Positions 10,008 through 21,989 are shown, counted from the first letter of the stretch. The stretch is 64,000 bases of DNA from Sweltsa coloradensis (GCA_024449915.1 JAMZAV010000154.1:462348-526347), one strand, 5' to 3'. Notes: a model not told the origin generated them from the letters alone. A program made the numbers and translations.

Positions 10008-10382
10008 ACCAGAACAACAGTAGATAAATATTACCTAATTATTATATTTCTTAAATGTTATTATTCATTAACAAAACAACAAAAGTTATACAAAACATAG
10101 TTATTATAATTATTATTTAACAAAACAACTGAAATTAAATTAATGCTAAAACTTCTTGGGCTTTCTGATCTCTCTACCAGCTCGTGTAACATAGCCTTTA
10201 TTACTAGTAGTACTAGTAGTATTAGGGATTGTAGTAGTGGCTCTATTAGTGCTATCTTGAGCAGAAGAAGTAGATGGTTTAACTGTTTCACCTTCTTCCT
10301 CATCCCTAATTATTAAAGGCTCATGTAGTGACTTTCTCAAATGGGACGAGTTAACGTCTTACCACATTACCTTTATTATTTA

Positions 10383-10580
10383 TCACATTGTATGACCCGG
10401 TGATTCATGTTTTTCAATTACCTTTCCTGCTTCCCACTGTTTGTTATTAACATTTCTAATTACTATGTTGTCACCTGGCTGAAAATCAGGTCTATTGATA
10501 GCGGACTTATCATAAGTAAATTTTTTGACAATTTGTTTACTTATTAACACAGGTTTGACATTATGAGTTTGTGGAACCAA
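10383..10580 (-). pseudogene. integrase C-terminal domain of the retrotransposon
   Basis: It has PDFQPGDNIVIRNVNNKQWE and AGKVIEKHESPG. The Q-P-G-D-x-V/I-x-V/I-R pattern followed by W-x-x-G-x-V-x-x/E matches the GPY/SH3-like tail of Ty3/Gypsy integrases. Confidence 0.8.
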
Positions 10581-10803
10581 TAAAGATTTAACAATAGGTA
10601 ATTTATTTTCGGGTCATTCTTGACATTAATATCTGAGTAGGAGAAACATTCATTCCTGAAACAGGTAAGTTCTATACTCTAAAAGAGCAGTGTACAAGTC
10701 AGTGTTGTCATGATCGGTCTTTTTGAGGATTGACTTTGCTATACCCACAGCTTTTTCCGCAAGTCCGTTTGACTTCGGGTATAATGGGCTTGACGTCACG
10801 ATT

Positions 10804-11516
10804 TCAAAACACCAATTTCTTGCAAACTCTTATACACTTATAACTATTGAATGGCATATTATCACAAATTAGTTTTGATGGGATGCCATGTACACTGAAA
10901 ATTTTCTTCAATTTTCTAATGATTTCACTTGAGGTTTTATTTTTAATTTGAACTATATCCAACCACTTGGAAAAGTAATCCATTAAAGCAAAATAACTTT
11001 TCCCTTTGTAGTCAAATATGTCTATAGCTATTTTTTCGAACGGTAGATTGGGAACTTCATGTGGTATGAGCTTTTCTTTAATGTTTTGCTCACTTAAATG
11101 TTTCACATACTTTACATTTTTCTATGTAGTTATCTAAATCAATGCTAAGAGGAGGCCAATAGAACAGTTGTCTTAACCTACTTTTGGTTTTTCTCAATGC
11201 CAAAATGAGGTTGATGTGCTATTTTCATCATTTCTAACCTTAAACATGTAGGTACAACTATTTTATTGTTCATAAATAGCATTCCGTTATGAAAGTGAAC
11301 ATCATCTTTGTTTCCCCAGTATAATTTTACATTTTCGCTAACTTCTAGCTTTGAATTAGGCCATCCACTCAATGAATACTGGACTATGTCATTTAAACTA
11401 GCATCATTTTCTGTTGCTTCTTGAAACTGAGCTATCCTCGTTTCACTCATAGCTACTTCCGTGTCTAGACTATGAACCATGTCACATAAGTAATCATCAT
11501 TATTTTTCATTTTCAT
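10804..11516 (-). pseudogene. integrase zinc-finger and catalytic core, frame-broken
   Basis: 11516-11178 holds the start of the integrase with the His pair (AHQPHFGIEKN). The partner Cys pair CKVC reads near 11105-11120 in a shifted frame. 11106-10804 holds the core with IAIDIFDYKGKSYFALMDYF and LICDNMPFNS, carrying the first two residues of the DDE triad. The frame is lost near the third, by about 10800. Confidence 0.87.
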
Positions 11517-12054
11517 TTATAGGCAAATAAGAACGAGATAATAGATCGGCAATGATCATCTTTTTACCTGGTAGATACTCAACATTCAACTTATACTTAA
11601 GCAATCTAAGTTTTAATCTTTGCAACCGGGGAGTTATCTTATGTACGTCTTTGGTAATGATCGACACAATAGGTTTATGGTGGGTCTGCACTGTAACTTG
11701 TTTACCATACACAAAATTGATGAAACTTGTCAAAGGCAAAGCATATCGCAATGAATTCCTTTTCTATTGAGGAAAACGTTTTTGAGCATCTGTCAAACTT
11801 TTAGATACAAATGACACTGGTTGACAATTTTGTAGAAGACAAGCTCCTAGCCCATTTTGTGAGGCATCAGCTTGTATTACTATTGGCAGTTTAGAATCAA
11901 ACAACCTTAACGTTGGTGCTTTTGACAATTTATCCTTTAGCACATTGAATGCTTTCGAATGTCAGGACCCCATAGCCACAAAACATTCTTTTTAGTGAGA
12001 TTTCTAAGTGGACTACTTATCTCAGATACGTTTGGGATGAACCTAGACAAATAG
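11500..12054 (-). pseudogene. RNase H region of the retrotransposon
   Basis: 11751-11500 encodes ALPLTSFINFVYGKQVTVQT, HHKPIVSI, and LKYKLNVEYLPGKKMIIADL-type sequence. This is the last third of the Ty3 RNase H with the conserved Y-x-P-G-x-x-N/I-x-x-A-D-x-L-S-R end. The upstream part (about 12050-11755) continues in shifted frames. Confidence 0.85.
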
Positions 12055-12912
12055 TTAATCATTCCTAAGAATTTTAATAATTCTTTGCTTACTGCTGGGC
12101 TCACTTTGTTTCACAATCGTTTCAACTTGCAAAGGATCGGGTTTTACTCCATGTTCATTAAATATGAACCCTACATACTTAACTTCTTTGACTTTATACT
12201 GTAGTTTTTCACGGTTAAACTTAACGTTATATTTTCTAGCCCTCTCTGTTACCTTTTCCATGATTAAGTCATGTTCTTCCTCATCACTGGCTCCAATGAT
12301 AAAATCATCAAAATACACATGAACATTATCTATATCAACAAATATCTTTGTGTTAAGTCTTTGAAAAACTTCGGGGGGGCGAAGTCGACAAACCAAATGG
12401 AAGCCTTAGGAATTTATATTTACCTAGGGGGCTTATGAATGTTGTCAAGTCAGAACTATTAGAAGTTAACTTTACGTGGTGAAAACCATTTTCATGTCAA
12501 TGACAGTGAAAATTTTCTTACCCGTGAGTTTTGCACACAACTCATCGACAGTCGGTATTTGAAATTTTTCTTCCTTGACATTCTGATTTAAATGTTTAGG
12601 ATCAAGGCAAATTCTCAATGACTTATCAGGCTTTTTCCACTATTACAATGTTGTTAACCCAATCAGTTGGGTATTCAACCGTGTGATGATGTTGTTCTTT
12701 TCAAGATCATCCAATGTTTCCTTAAGTTTAACTTTTATTACTTCCGGCACTCTACGACATGAATTTATTACTGGTATAGCATTATCTTTCAATACTATCT
12801 CATACTCATCAGGATATTCACCAATTCCTGTGAATATATCAGAGTTATTGTTCAAGAAACTGTCTTTGGTTTCAAACTGCTTTAAATTTGAAAAGCAATG
12901 CAATTCCAACAC
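12055..12912 (-). pseudogene. reverse transcriptase domain, frame-broken
   Basis: 12912-12643 carries the RT entry region (FTGIGEYPDEYEIVL, then INSCRRVPEVIK). 12396-12055 carries the palm with the catalytic VYFDDFIIGASDEEEHD, a YFDD variant of the YxDD box, and GFIFNEHGVKPDP. The LPFGLSTSP region is broken at a C/G run near 12370-12380. The stretch between 12643 and 12396 reads in other frames. Confidence 0.88.
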
Positions 12913-13228
12913 TTTCTGGAGTAGGCCTATGACATGTAGCTCTAACAGAATCTAGTCTACAAACCAAACCTAATTTATCACATGCATTTACTCCTAGTAT
13001 GGGCATACTGGCAGTATTCATAATAATGAATTTTATAGGCCAGATTTTCCTTCGGACTATACAATTTAGGATCACATACCCTTCAGGTTTCAATTTACAG
13101 TTACTATATGTAACAATTGTTAAACCTGCTGGTTGAATTTTAGGTACATTTTTACCAAAATCAATTGAGTTAAATACATTTAGTGGGAGAAACATTACAA
13201 TCAGCTCCGGTATCAAGTTTAAATTCAA
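12872..13228 (-). pseudogene. retrotransposon protease remainder and pol linker
   Basis: Overlaps the previous piece in a shifted frame. It contains the MPILGVNACDKLGLV stretch that follows the protease flap in Ty3-type pol. It has no independent start and is a frameshifted part of pol. Confidence 0.75.
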
Positions 13229-14132
13229 TGTTCTTACCCTGTATTATTAGAAGTTCTTTCCACGTAGGCCTAGGTCTCGGCTTAGGATCCCCATTCATAT
13301 TAAATGAATCAATGTACATATTGCCATCACATTGTAGCTCACCTACTTTCATTGGCTGGTCCACCTTCTTTGACTTGAATCGTCCACTTTTACATCCTAC
13401 GGCAAAATGATTTTTCTGTCCACACTTATTGCACAGCTTCCGAATGCGAAACACTTCCTTTTCAGATGGTTTCTTCACATTTCTTGCAGTCATAGGGAAC
13501 CATAGAGTCTTCTTGGGAGTAGGGCACTCTCTTCTTAAACTTGTTGAAGCTCTTTGGACATGCTGTTGACCATTGAAACACCGGGTCTCAGCATTCGTTG
13601 TTGGGTCTTGCTGATCTCCGCTGCTCGACACAACTCCGTAGCTCTCTCAAGACTCAGATCACCATCCCTTAATAGTCTCTGTTGCAATCCTTCATCATAA
13701 TTGCAATTATGATCCTATCCCGCGTCAACGATTCTTCTTCTAATGCAAAGTTACAGGACTTGGCTAGCTTCTTTAAATCATTCAGAAAGGAATCAAATGG
13801 CTCATTTTCTTGTTGAACCCTAGTAAAATTTATATCGTTCTATTACTACATTAACCCTGGGTTTTAGGTAGTCTTCAAAGGCTTTAAATACTTCATCCAA
13901 CTTAACTGTTTTGATATTTAATTCAAAGTTGTTGAATACTTCCATTGCCTCGTGGCAATGCTATTGAGACACATGGCAACTTTATTTTTTCAGTCTTTTC
14001 TTCATTGCCTGACGCCGTTAAATATATTGCAAATCTTTGTTTAAAGCTTTTTAAATTGTTTATTGCGTTTTCTGTTAGGTCTAACCCAATCGGCGGTCTG
14101 AACGATTCCATTTTAACATCAGCTCGTGTCAC
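13170..14132 (-). pseudogene. gag remnant, CCHC zinc knuckle and protease start
   Basis: The minus strand starts near an ATG at 14132 (MTRADVKMESFRPPIGLDL), a gag-like N-terminus. A second open piece (13631-13170) carries the nucleocapsid knuckle CNKCGQKNHFAVGC (CX2CX4HX4C), then the aspartic protease active site FKLDTGADCNV. The frame breaks between about 13920 and 13630, and again just after DTGA near 13200, where the protease continues in another frame. It is described only as a decayed or indel-bearing element gene. Confidence 0.85.
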
Positions 14133-14228
14133 TTTTGAGGTTAACTTTTGAGGTTATGTTTCACGAAATGACACGAATTATTAAGTTTTTCTTTACAAAA
14201 CATTTACTTACTTCCATGGCTGATGCAA

Positions 14229-14244
14229 CCCCCTTCTGACACCA
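14229..14244 (-). promoter_or_regulatory. primer binding site (tRNA-Leu type)
   Basis: Directly inside the 5' LTR the minus strand reads TGGTGTCAGAAGGGG. The complement CTTCTGACACCA matches the 3' end plus CCA of metazoan tRNA-Leu, the primer used by many animal Ty3/Gypsy elements. Confidence 0.85.
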
Positions 14245-14450
14245 TGTGAAGGGTTCTGATGTGTAGGATGATTGAGGATTAAAGACGAGGCAACATTACA
14301 AAGCAAGGTGTGTTTATTGACTGGTCTGCCCTAGGCCTTGCCAGATGCACGGCCTCCCTCTACAACTCCAGGCGGAAGGACACCTTACAAGGCGTGCCTT
14401 TTTAATGTACACACAATGCACAGGCGGTGTACATATGACCCTCTGTCACA
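14245..14450 (-). repeat. 5' LTR of the Ty3/Gypsy element
   Basis: It is a direct repeat of 9790-9994, differing by a missing G, an A/T change and a small CATC/CCCTC difference. The ends are TGTGA and TCACA. On the minus strand this is the upstream LTR, where the promoter would be; no TATA box was convincingly identified. Confidence 0.95.
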
Positions 14451-15000
14451 ACATAGACATTTATAAACATTCATCAATGAACCGCATTCAAAACCTGTTC
14501 AACACAATCAGTAATGATACATATTATTATATTGACATTCACAACACCCCCATGCACAACTACAAAACTATGATAAACCTGGCACTATCCAAAACACCTT
14601 AGTTAAGAGGAAGGACTACCGCCAATATTAAAACCACGCGAAATAACCTTATTTTAGTAATAACTCACATAACGCTACACAAAAACGAAAAAGTGGATAA
14701 TAAGTCCCATGTGGTTTAGTTAGAACTATATCTGGCATAAAACCTTTTACAAATATTGTAACCAGCAATGATTTTAATCAAGGTTTTAATTAAATTAATG
14801 TATACCGTATAGTCAAAAACGCTACTGATTAACAATATTTGAATAATTTTTCATGCAGGGTGTAGTTCTAACGAAACTACGTGAGACCTATTAGCCTTTG
14901 TTAAGATTTTACGTGCGGTTTGAGAGATATTACTTAAATAAAGTAATTTCGCGTTGTTTTAATATTGGTGGTGATCCTTCCCTTTACACAGATACATCAA

Positions 15001-15016
15001 CTCACACACACACACA

Positions 15017-15058
<42 letters not shown>
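15001..15058. repeat. (CA)n microsatellite
   Basis: About 27 CA dinucleotides with one ATT interruption near 15019. Confidence 0.97.
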
Positions 15059-15062
<4 letters not shown>

Positions 15063-15637
15063 CTCATATGCGACGCGAGGCTTGGTACAAGAGTTTTGGT
15101 TTTAGTCTAGTTTAAGTTTAGCTTGAGTTTGAGTTTAGTTCCTTATTGTATTACTATGTGTATTGTATTGCAATTGTAGAATCCGAGTCCCGTTGTCAAT
15201 AAATACTTGTTTTTAAAACTTTTAGAAATACTTTAAAAAAATACATGTCGTGTGGATGTGGGTGTATACAAGGTGCACGATACAGGTCATGGCGTGTAGT
15301 GGCACCAATAAAATACGATACAATACATATATTCGTTCGACGGGAAATGTAATAATACACTGTTGAAAAGATACCGGACATTGTAAAAAATGGACAGATT
15401 TTATACGTTTCTAATGTTAGCCAACACGCCACAGCGACGAGGCCATACAGTGATACGACGCAAAGTTTTAGATTTAACGAGACATGTAGGCCAACCTACT
15501 CAAAATCACTTTGAGGGGTGTCATCTATAAGCTTTGAAACATATCATTTTAAATTCTCGTGTGAAACCTTCCCAGAGTGCAGTTCATGCCTCTTTCAGGT
15601 ATCTGACTGTTGAAGTTAGTGACTAAGTGCAGTAAAC

Positions 15638-16062
15638 CATTGATATTGAACCCCTATTGTAGGCTAGATTAGCAGTCGGTGGTCCACTTCCGTGACAATA
15701 AGAAGCCATCTTGAAAATCCAGTTTACATGTTAATCAAATGGGAGCGATTTGAGCCCAAATAGTTCTCAAGATTGCCGCCAGGTTGATAAGTAAGCATAC
15801 TAGCCTTTAACATCAAATTATTACTAAATTCCCTTTTGCAATGACTTCGTATTGTTTCTGTTTGTTTAATACCATGCTGCACAAGCTAAAACCATATCAA
15901 ACAATCCAGTAAAATACTTTATTGCATTAAAAAAGCATCAATGAAAACGCCAAATCGCCATCTTGAAATGGGCCGATTGACTCTTCAATTTGCTACGCTC
16001 GCGCCTGTGCGGAGGTATAGGAGACTGCTAATCTAGCCTACAATAGGGGTTCAATATCAATG
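15638..16062. mobile_element. non-coding TIR element (family P1), perfect 40-bp TIRs
   Basis: The left arm 15638-15677 (begins CATTGATATTGAACCCC) is an exact reverse complement of 16023-16062. Flanks CAGTAAAC precede and follow it (8-bp target duplication; 10 bp if the terminal C/G pair is not counted). There is no transposase. A diverged copy lies at 32420-32806. The 8-bp duplication fits the hAT or P superfamilies; terminal CA...TG is P-like, but the family is not proven. Confidence 0.9.
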
Positions 16063-16069
16063 CAGTAAA

Positions 16070-16155
16070 CCTTCAGTCAGGATTACCGCGGTGTCGACGG
16101 GATTCGAACCCAGGACCTTCCGCATCAGAGTATTGCGCTCTACGCTTGAGCCCAC
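16070..16155 (-). mobile_element. SINE head (family D), reversed
   Basis: CCTTCAGTCAGGATTACC and GGGATTCGAACCCAGGACC read as the reverse of the tRNA-like head at 16545. It abuts the target duplication of the TIR element. Confidence 0.7.
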
Positions 16156-16544
16156 TGTATTGTATTTTGTATTTTATTGATATTTCCCCCCCCCCCTTGG
16201 GCTGGAAGGCCGATATAGGGCGACAATTCTGCCCTCTGCAGCCTACACGTACAGAGAAACATGCAAAGAAACACAAATGTTAAACACAAAAAGCACTGAG
16301 GAGAGGACAGAAGAATCATGCCACTTAACGAGAGAAAAAACGTTCTTAAGTCAAAAACGAAAATCATTATGCTACACTGGCACTGCGAGGTGCATGAATA
16401 GCAGAAGGCAAGAAGTCAACATAAACAACACAAATAGACGGGGTAAATACTTTTAGACAAGAAACAAAATCACGTACAAGTGAACAAGAATACAAACAAG
16501 AACTGTCGATATAATTAAAATGATATACACGCACACACCGACAG

Positions 16545-16750
16545 TGTTGGCTCGAGCGCTAAGCGCGCAACTCTGATTCGGAAGGTCCCGGGTTCAAATC
16601 ACGTCGAGACCGGCAATCCTGACTGAAGGTTTTTCCCGAGGTTTTCCTCGATCGTTAATGCGAATGCAAGGGATTGAGTCCTCTTAAACAGCCCTCGGAC
16701 ATCCCTTCACAATTTCCTATCCGCAACATACCTATTTAGCTGAAGAGGGG
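16545..16750 (+). mobile_element. SINE family D, longest copy
   Basis: The tRNA-like head has GTTGGCTCGAGCGCTAAG (A-box region) and GGTCCCGGGTTCAAATC (B box). It is followed by a body with GACTGAAGGTTTTTCCCGAG and GCAAGGGATTGAGTCCTC. Confidence 0.75.
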
Positions 16751-16759
16751 CATGAATTG

Positions 16760-18600
16760 CACCCTGAGTAGGCCTCATATAATAATTATTTTATTATTAT
16801 ACAAGTTCACAGAAATAAATTGTGAACTTAATAATTATTATAAACTGGATACATACATAAATAATTGGAATTTGTTATTGAATTTCGCATGAACCTATAC
16901 AAAAACTGACATAATTATGAATCATATGAAATATCTCAAATATGATTTTATATTTTGACGTCCGTTATCGCATGCATGCCCTGTTGCTACAAGGCTATAT
17001 GAATAAGGATGTAATTTATTTTTATTTTATAATATACATAGTTTGTATCTACAAAACTGCAAAGTAATATCAACCACAAAATATCCTAAAACTCGGTTAT
17101 ATTATTGTTTGAGGGACCCGAGACTTAAGTTTTAACCTTTAAGACATGGTGTCCACGATCCTGGACATGAACTCCATGATTTTAATCCGGGTAAATGAAG
17201 GGGTTTTCAGTTTTACAACATTTTTTATTTATTTGAATTGGTGGATTTAAAAACATCCCCATTTCAATGGGACGAATAGAACCTTTATTAGAGAAGATTA
17301 AAAATACACATCCCCAAAAACTGCTAAAAATGTGAAAATTTTGGTTTGTCCCGGAAAAACAATATATTTGTAGTTTTCCTGTCTTATGAGATACAAAAAA
17401 TGTAAAATATGCAAAACATCCAGAAAAAAACTACTTTTAGTAAAGCGCTTAAATGTTAAATTTGAAAACTAAATATTGAATAAGTTCAAAAAAAAATTTC
17501 CCCCAAAAATTCCTTTTAAAAATTTGTTAAAAATATTGAAAAATATAAAAATAAAAAAAAAAAAAAATGAATTGTTTGCTGAAAATAACCAAATTTATAC
17601 CAAATTAATTCTTGTCTGAAAGGGTAAGAAACTTAACGTTCACTGCAAGTTTAAAACCAGCCGGTGATTAACTTGTTTGTGACGGTTGTCAGCCCTGCTA
17701 TCTGTCCGTTGTGTTGGCCTCCCTGGCCTGCTGTATTGATCAAGCTAGGCCTACACCACGCGTCACTAGCACAGCCGGCGAGTGATATCAGTAGTGCTTC
17801 ACCTACCGAGCCTAGCGGTCTTGTTACGCACGTTCATATACCACTCCGTAAAAAAACAACCCAAAAATTTTTCTACCTCTAGCCCCATCAGTGTGTTTTG
17901 TTCCGTTTTTTCAGAGTTTTGTAAAAATTTCGGTTTTTTTTTAAAGAACTAACATTTTTTTTTATCTACCCCTGAAACACCAATCACGGGTAAGTCAAAA
18001 GCATTTCCGCATTATTTTGATAAGCCAATTATTTACAAATTGTTATTAATAAATTGAATTTAAATAAATCAATTGCAATTTTTAAATTTAAATACGCCAA
18101 TAAATATGTAGGGTAGGCCTCCCTATGTGTCACTAGGTGTTATCGATTCAGATCTCCAGAATTAACACTTTCACCATGAATATCATGATAACGTAGTTTC
18201 TACCACTTTTCCCAATGATAAGAGGAATCTTAAAAATTGCACATTTGATGTTATTATGTATTTTTTATCAATCGCAAGAAAAAAACTAAATTTATTCAGC
18301 CTATATAGAAATTGGTCCAAAATATTTTAAATTATTAAAATTTATCAAAATTCTGCGATATTTTATTACAACAATGAACACGAACTGAAGTATAGTAGAT
18401 ATTATAAGCACAGCGTTTTCTCACACGTATTTTGTAAAGCAGTATTGTTGTTGTGGTTGCCCTGGTTCGGGTAAAGGTGTAGCTGGAAGACAGGAGGAAG
18501 TTTACTGACATCATTACGTCATCGCTGTTTTGTTTTGAATGGTCTGTGGAGTGTACGGTATGTCATTGTTTCATGTTTACATTTCCATAGGCCTAAGTGA
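16760..18600. other. AT-rich intergenic DNA, no recognised gene
   Basis: Long A/T-rich stretches. The open frame 17664-17882 is GC-richer but has no splice context or family match that I recognise. Confidence 0.5.
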
Positions 18601-18639
18601 GTACAGTGTTGTTGTCATTATTTATTTATTTTTTAATCT

Positions 18640-18962
18640 CGTGGGCCCGGGGTTAAAATTTGGCCCGAAAATGGGGGCCCGCTAATGTAAAAGGCGAAAT
18701 TTAAGAAAAAAGCCCCCCGTAGGAATCGCTAGTAAGAAAGGGGAGTATATTACTCCCCGAATCTAGAGGCGAGCTCTGGCAATCGTTGTCGGGGACCTTG
18801 CCCCCTTCCCTTGACGACCCCCCGACGACGATGACGATAATGACACCACGAACGATGACAAATACAATGACAACCGCGACGTGAGGAACCCCATCCTCCC
18901 CTTACCCGTGGCTGGTTCTGACCAGCATGGCCCCTCCCCCCTAGGTTAGAGTGGTGCATTAT
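18640..18962 (+). repeat. dispersed repeat family C, copy 1
   Basis: It starts near GTGGGCCCGGGGTTAAAATT and has the GGCGAGCTCTGGCAATCGT core, a GACGATGAC-rich stretch, CGTGGCTGGTTCTGACCAGC, and ends near GTGGTGCATTATAAC. It aligns with 21277-21640, 24806-25160 and 30647-30896. Minus-strand Arg/His-rich open frames here are artefacts. Confidence 0.85.
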
Positions 18963-19502
18963 AACTAATAAGTAATATTGTGAGAAAGGGGTGTCAAAGG
19001 TGAAATCAGAGATTAGTCTTTGGTGTAATGATTAGAGAGAGAGTTAATATTTAATACAATTCAGAAGTTAAAAATCTATCCCGATTTTCATGTTCATGTT
19101 TTTTCCTTGAATAAATTTAAATAGATATAACAAATGTTATAGCATTAGCCCCAAAGAGACCAGGTGGCTCGCAGGAGGGGACTTTCACAGACGGGTTAGT
19201 GTGAAAAGTGATGGTGATGAGAGAGAGATTTGATTTGATTTGATTTTTTTAATTTAGGACTTTATTATAGGCGGGATTAAGGCCAGTGAGGCCTTTTCTT
19301 ACATCCAACCTTTAAAATGTGTGATACAAATTAATACAAATTATAGTATGACAGATTACTACACAATACTACTAGTACACTACAAAATATAAAACACAAA
19401 TTAATATTTAACATATAAAAGTCACTTAAATACATTAGGGCGGTTGTCATTCAATACACACATTCATCCATCTCTTTTATACGGTTAAAATTTGAACACA
19501 AA

Positions 19503-19506
<4 letters not shown>

Positions 19507-19547
<41 letters not shown>
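19507..19547. repeat. (AG)n microsatellite
   Basis: About 20 uninterrupted AG units. Confidence 0.97.
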
Positions 19548-19550
<3 letters not shown>

Positions 19551-20082
19551 GTTGTGTATGACGTCACAACTCACAAGGGGTTCACTCAAAGACGACGGGG
19601 ATCCGATGGTTTAGCCAAGATCCCATCAGCCATACTGGGCAAACGGTAATTTTGCAATATGAAATTAATTAAAAAAATAACATCGTAAATGAAATTTATA
19701 ATTTATATGATATTAATGCTCTTTGGGCAGAATGGAAAGTTCAAATTATTTTAAAATTTAAAACAGATATTTCACTGGAGGCGAGATTGGACTGGTTAAC
19801 CGTAGGCCTATATTAGGAGAAAAGAATACGAGATAATAGTTTGTGAATGGACATGAATATTGAACACACGTGACACATCGCAGACGTCATTGGTTGGCAA
19901 GAAACATGTAGTTCATTCAACACTACTCATACGATTCAAGTATTGCTGACACCAAGACTAATTAGCATCTTAGGAGGAAGGTTATCAAGGTAATTATCAA
20001 GGAGACGGTATCGTTGGGTGAACACGAACAAATAGGTAGTCTACTTTGGTAGAAACATGTGTTCACCCTCGTCTATTACAAT

Positions 20083-20845
20083 AGGCGTGCGCAGGGGGGG
20101 CCTTGCCCGCCCCCCACCCATTTAGCTTAGCGTTCTTGAAAATTCACTAAAAATAATTGTTTCAAAATAAAAAATATGGAGACCTTTACCATCTTTTTTC
20201 TCTCATCATCTCACTTTAAAATAAGTGTTACTACAAAAATGCCTTAGGGTTTGTAAATAATAGCCATTCTTACTCTCAAATACGTTTTAAGCCCTCCCCT
20301 ACAAAGTTACCCCGTTTTGACTCCGGCGGCTGGGGATATGCTCCAGACCCCATCTCTCCTACGCCTCCGCCATTCCCCCATCAGTATGGCGATCCTGTGG
20401 CAGTGGCGGGTACAGGGGGAGGGGGGGCGATCACCCCCCCCCATTTGATTATTTAAAAATCAAATATTTCATATTATTCCATAATAATAGGAAATTATTT
20501 TATCATGCAAACCTCATAAATTACAAACGTTCATACGTTGCCATGTATGCTGTGAATGTAAGCTTGACATGACGACAAAACAAACTGACGCACACAAACT
20601 ACATTGTTTCGGTATCGCATTCAGCCCACCACTTTTTTTTAAACGCCCCAAATGCACTGTAAAAACCTGGTTTTATTTCATTTGCGGCGCTATATTTATG
20701 GGGGGGGGGTTCCCCCTTACCCCCATGCTTGGTCCCTTTCCCACGGATATACATGCAGCCGCGAAATCCCCCCCCCATTGATTATGTCCTGGATCCGCCG
20801 CTGTCCAGTGCCCCCCCCCCCATTGGAAAATCTCTGCGCACGCCT
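20083..20845. mobile_element. TIR element with AGGCGTGCGCAGGG ends, inserted in a SINE
   Basis: AGGCGTGCGCAGGG at the left and TGCGCACGCCT at the right are inverted. Flanks 20041-20080 and 20846-20905 read as the two halves of a family A SINE tail (ACCCTCGTCTAT / CTATCACCTCTCACCGTCTC). A second element is nested at 20401-20803. It is non-coding. Confidence 0.65.
20401..20803. mobile_element. hAT-like MITE nested inside 20083-20845
   Basis: The ends CAGTGGCGGGTACA and TGGATCCGCCGCTG form an imperfect TIR like that of 359-651. Flanking octamers TCCTGTGG and TCCAGTGC match 6 of 8. It contains long G/C runs. Confidence 0.6.
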
Positions 20846-21276
20846 ATCTATCACCTCTCACCGTCTCGAATAGCCTTACTATGAGACGTTAAGCATAAAG
20901 CATATCAAATCAAAATTTGTGCCACAAATAAATTGGAATTGAAAACTTTCTACTCGTGTTGCTGTGACGAAACGTCAACATGGAAAGTCATCTACGTGAA
21001 ACACGACCGCGTGTCGTAAAGTTGGTCACGGTATGATTGTCCATAGACTAGCCCCCTAGACAATACTTTTGAATATATTTTAACATTTATTATGGACATT
21101 GTATTTAACTTAGTTAAATCATTCAAAATACAATTGCAACCATAACATGAAAAGATACAACATAATTTTCTATGTAGAGCCTATGTCTGATTCTCGCTAT
21201 TTCATAAACACGAAATAAAGTTTGCTCCTAATACCAGTACCGGGTTTGTTTACAATTTTCATACATATTTTGTTCC

Positions 21277-21640
21277 CCGTCTGGGCCCGGGGTAGAATTG
21301 GCCCAGAGCATGGCTCTGCTAATCGTAAAAGGCGATTCAAGAGAAAAAGACCACCTCGCAAACATCAGCTAGAAAGAGAAGAGTATATTACTCCCCGAAA
21401 ACTAGAGGCGAGCTCTGGCAATCGTCGTCGAGGACCTTGTCCCCTTCCCTTGACGACCCCCCGGCGACGATGACAATGACACAACGAACGATGACAAAGA
21501 CGATGACGACCGCGACGTGAGAAACCCCTTCCTCCCCTTACCCGTGGCTGGTTCTGACCAGCATGGGCACATCCTCCCCCTCCCCCCCTTAGGCTAGAGT
21601 GGTGCATTATGACCTAACGGTTGACGCGTCCTTAATCCAA
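21277..21640 (+). repeat. dispersed repeat family C, copy 2 (most complete)
   Basis: It begins CGTCTGGGCCCGGGGTAGAA and has GCTCTGCTAATCGTAAAAGG, the GGCGAGCTCTGGCAATCG core, and ends GGTTGACGCGTCCTTAATCC. There is no open frame of interest. The transposition mechanism is unknown: no TIR was seen and no clear B box was identified. Confidence 0.85.
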
Positions 21641-21989
21641 ATAATTAAAAATAATCCAAAATACATGTTTTGTTGTGTATGTTTATTGTGTAGGCCTTTA
21701 GTATAGGCCTACGTTACTAATTTCTTCTTCCTTTGGGCATTATTTAATTAAATAAGAACTTTGATACACAGACATAAACAGTCTATGAATTTATCATTGA
21801 CTACTTATGTGTGTCGGTTTGTTAATGCACAGACCTAATTAAAAATATAAATATAGTCAACATAAAGAGATAAAGGATGACTTTGGACGAATTTCTATTG
21901 AAGATAAGAGTGTAAGTTTAGGTAAAAGGACTTGTAGGAAATTTGTGTGACGTGATCTGATACATCGAAAATTTAATAAATAAATAAAC

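Larger units (their letters stand above)
9790..14450 (-). mobile_element. Ty3/Gypsy-type LTR retrotransposon, complete ends, broken ORFs
   Basis: About 4.66 kb on the minus strand. LTRs of 205-206 bp lie at both ends (TGTGA...TCACA), with a primer site complementary to a tRNA-Leu 3' end and a purine tract next to the 3' LTR. In minus-strand order: gag fragment, CCHC zinc knuckle, aspartic protease (DTGA), reverse transcriptase (VYFDD), RNase H, integrase with zinc-finger and core pieces, and a C-terminal basic domain. This order (integrase after RNase H) identifies Ty3/Gypsy rather than Copia. No env is seen. The LTRs differ at only a few positions, yet pol is cut by several frameshifts. A 5-bp target duplication is not evident (AGGAA left, ACATA right). 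Confidence 0.93.

Noticed and set aside
9790..14450. Endogenous retrovirus rather than retrotransposon
   Set aside because: No env-like frame lies between integrase and the 3' LTR. Domain order and the tRNA-Leu primer fit a Ty3/Gypsy retrotransposon.
18750..21607. Arg/His-rich minus-strand ORFs in family C copies
   Set aside because: They recur only because the repeat recurs, and the frames are not conserved between copies.
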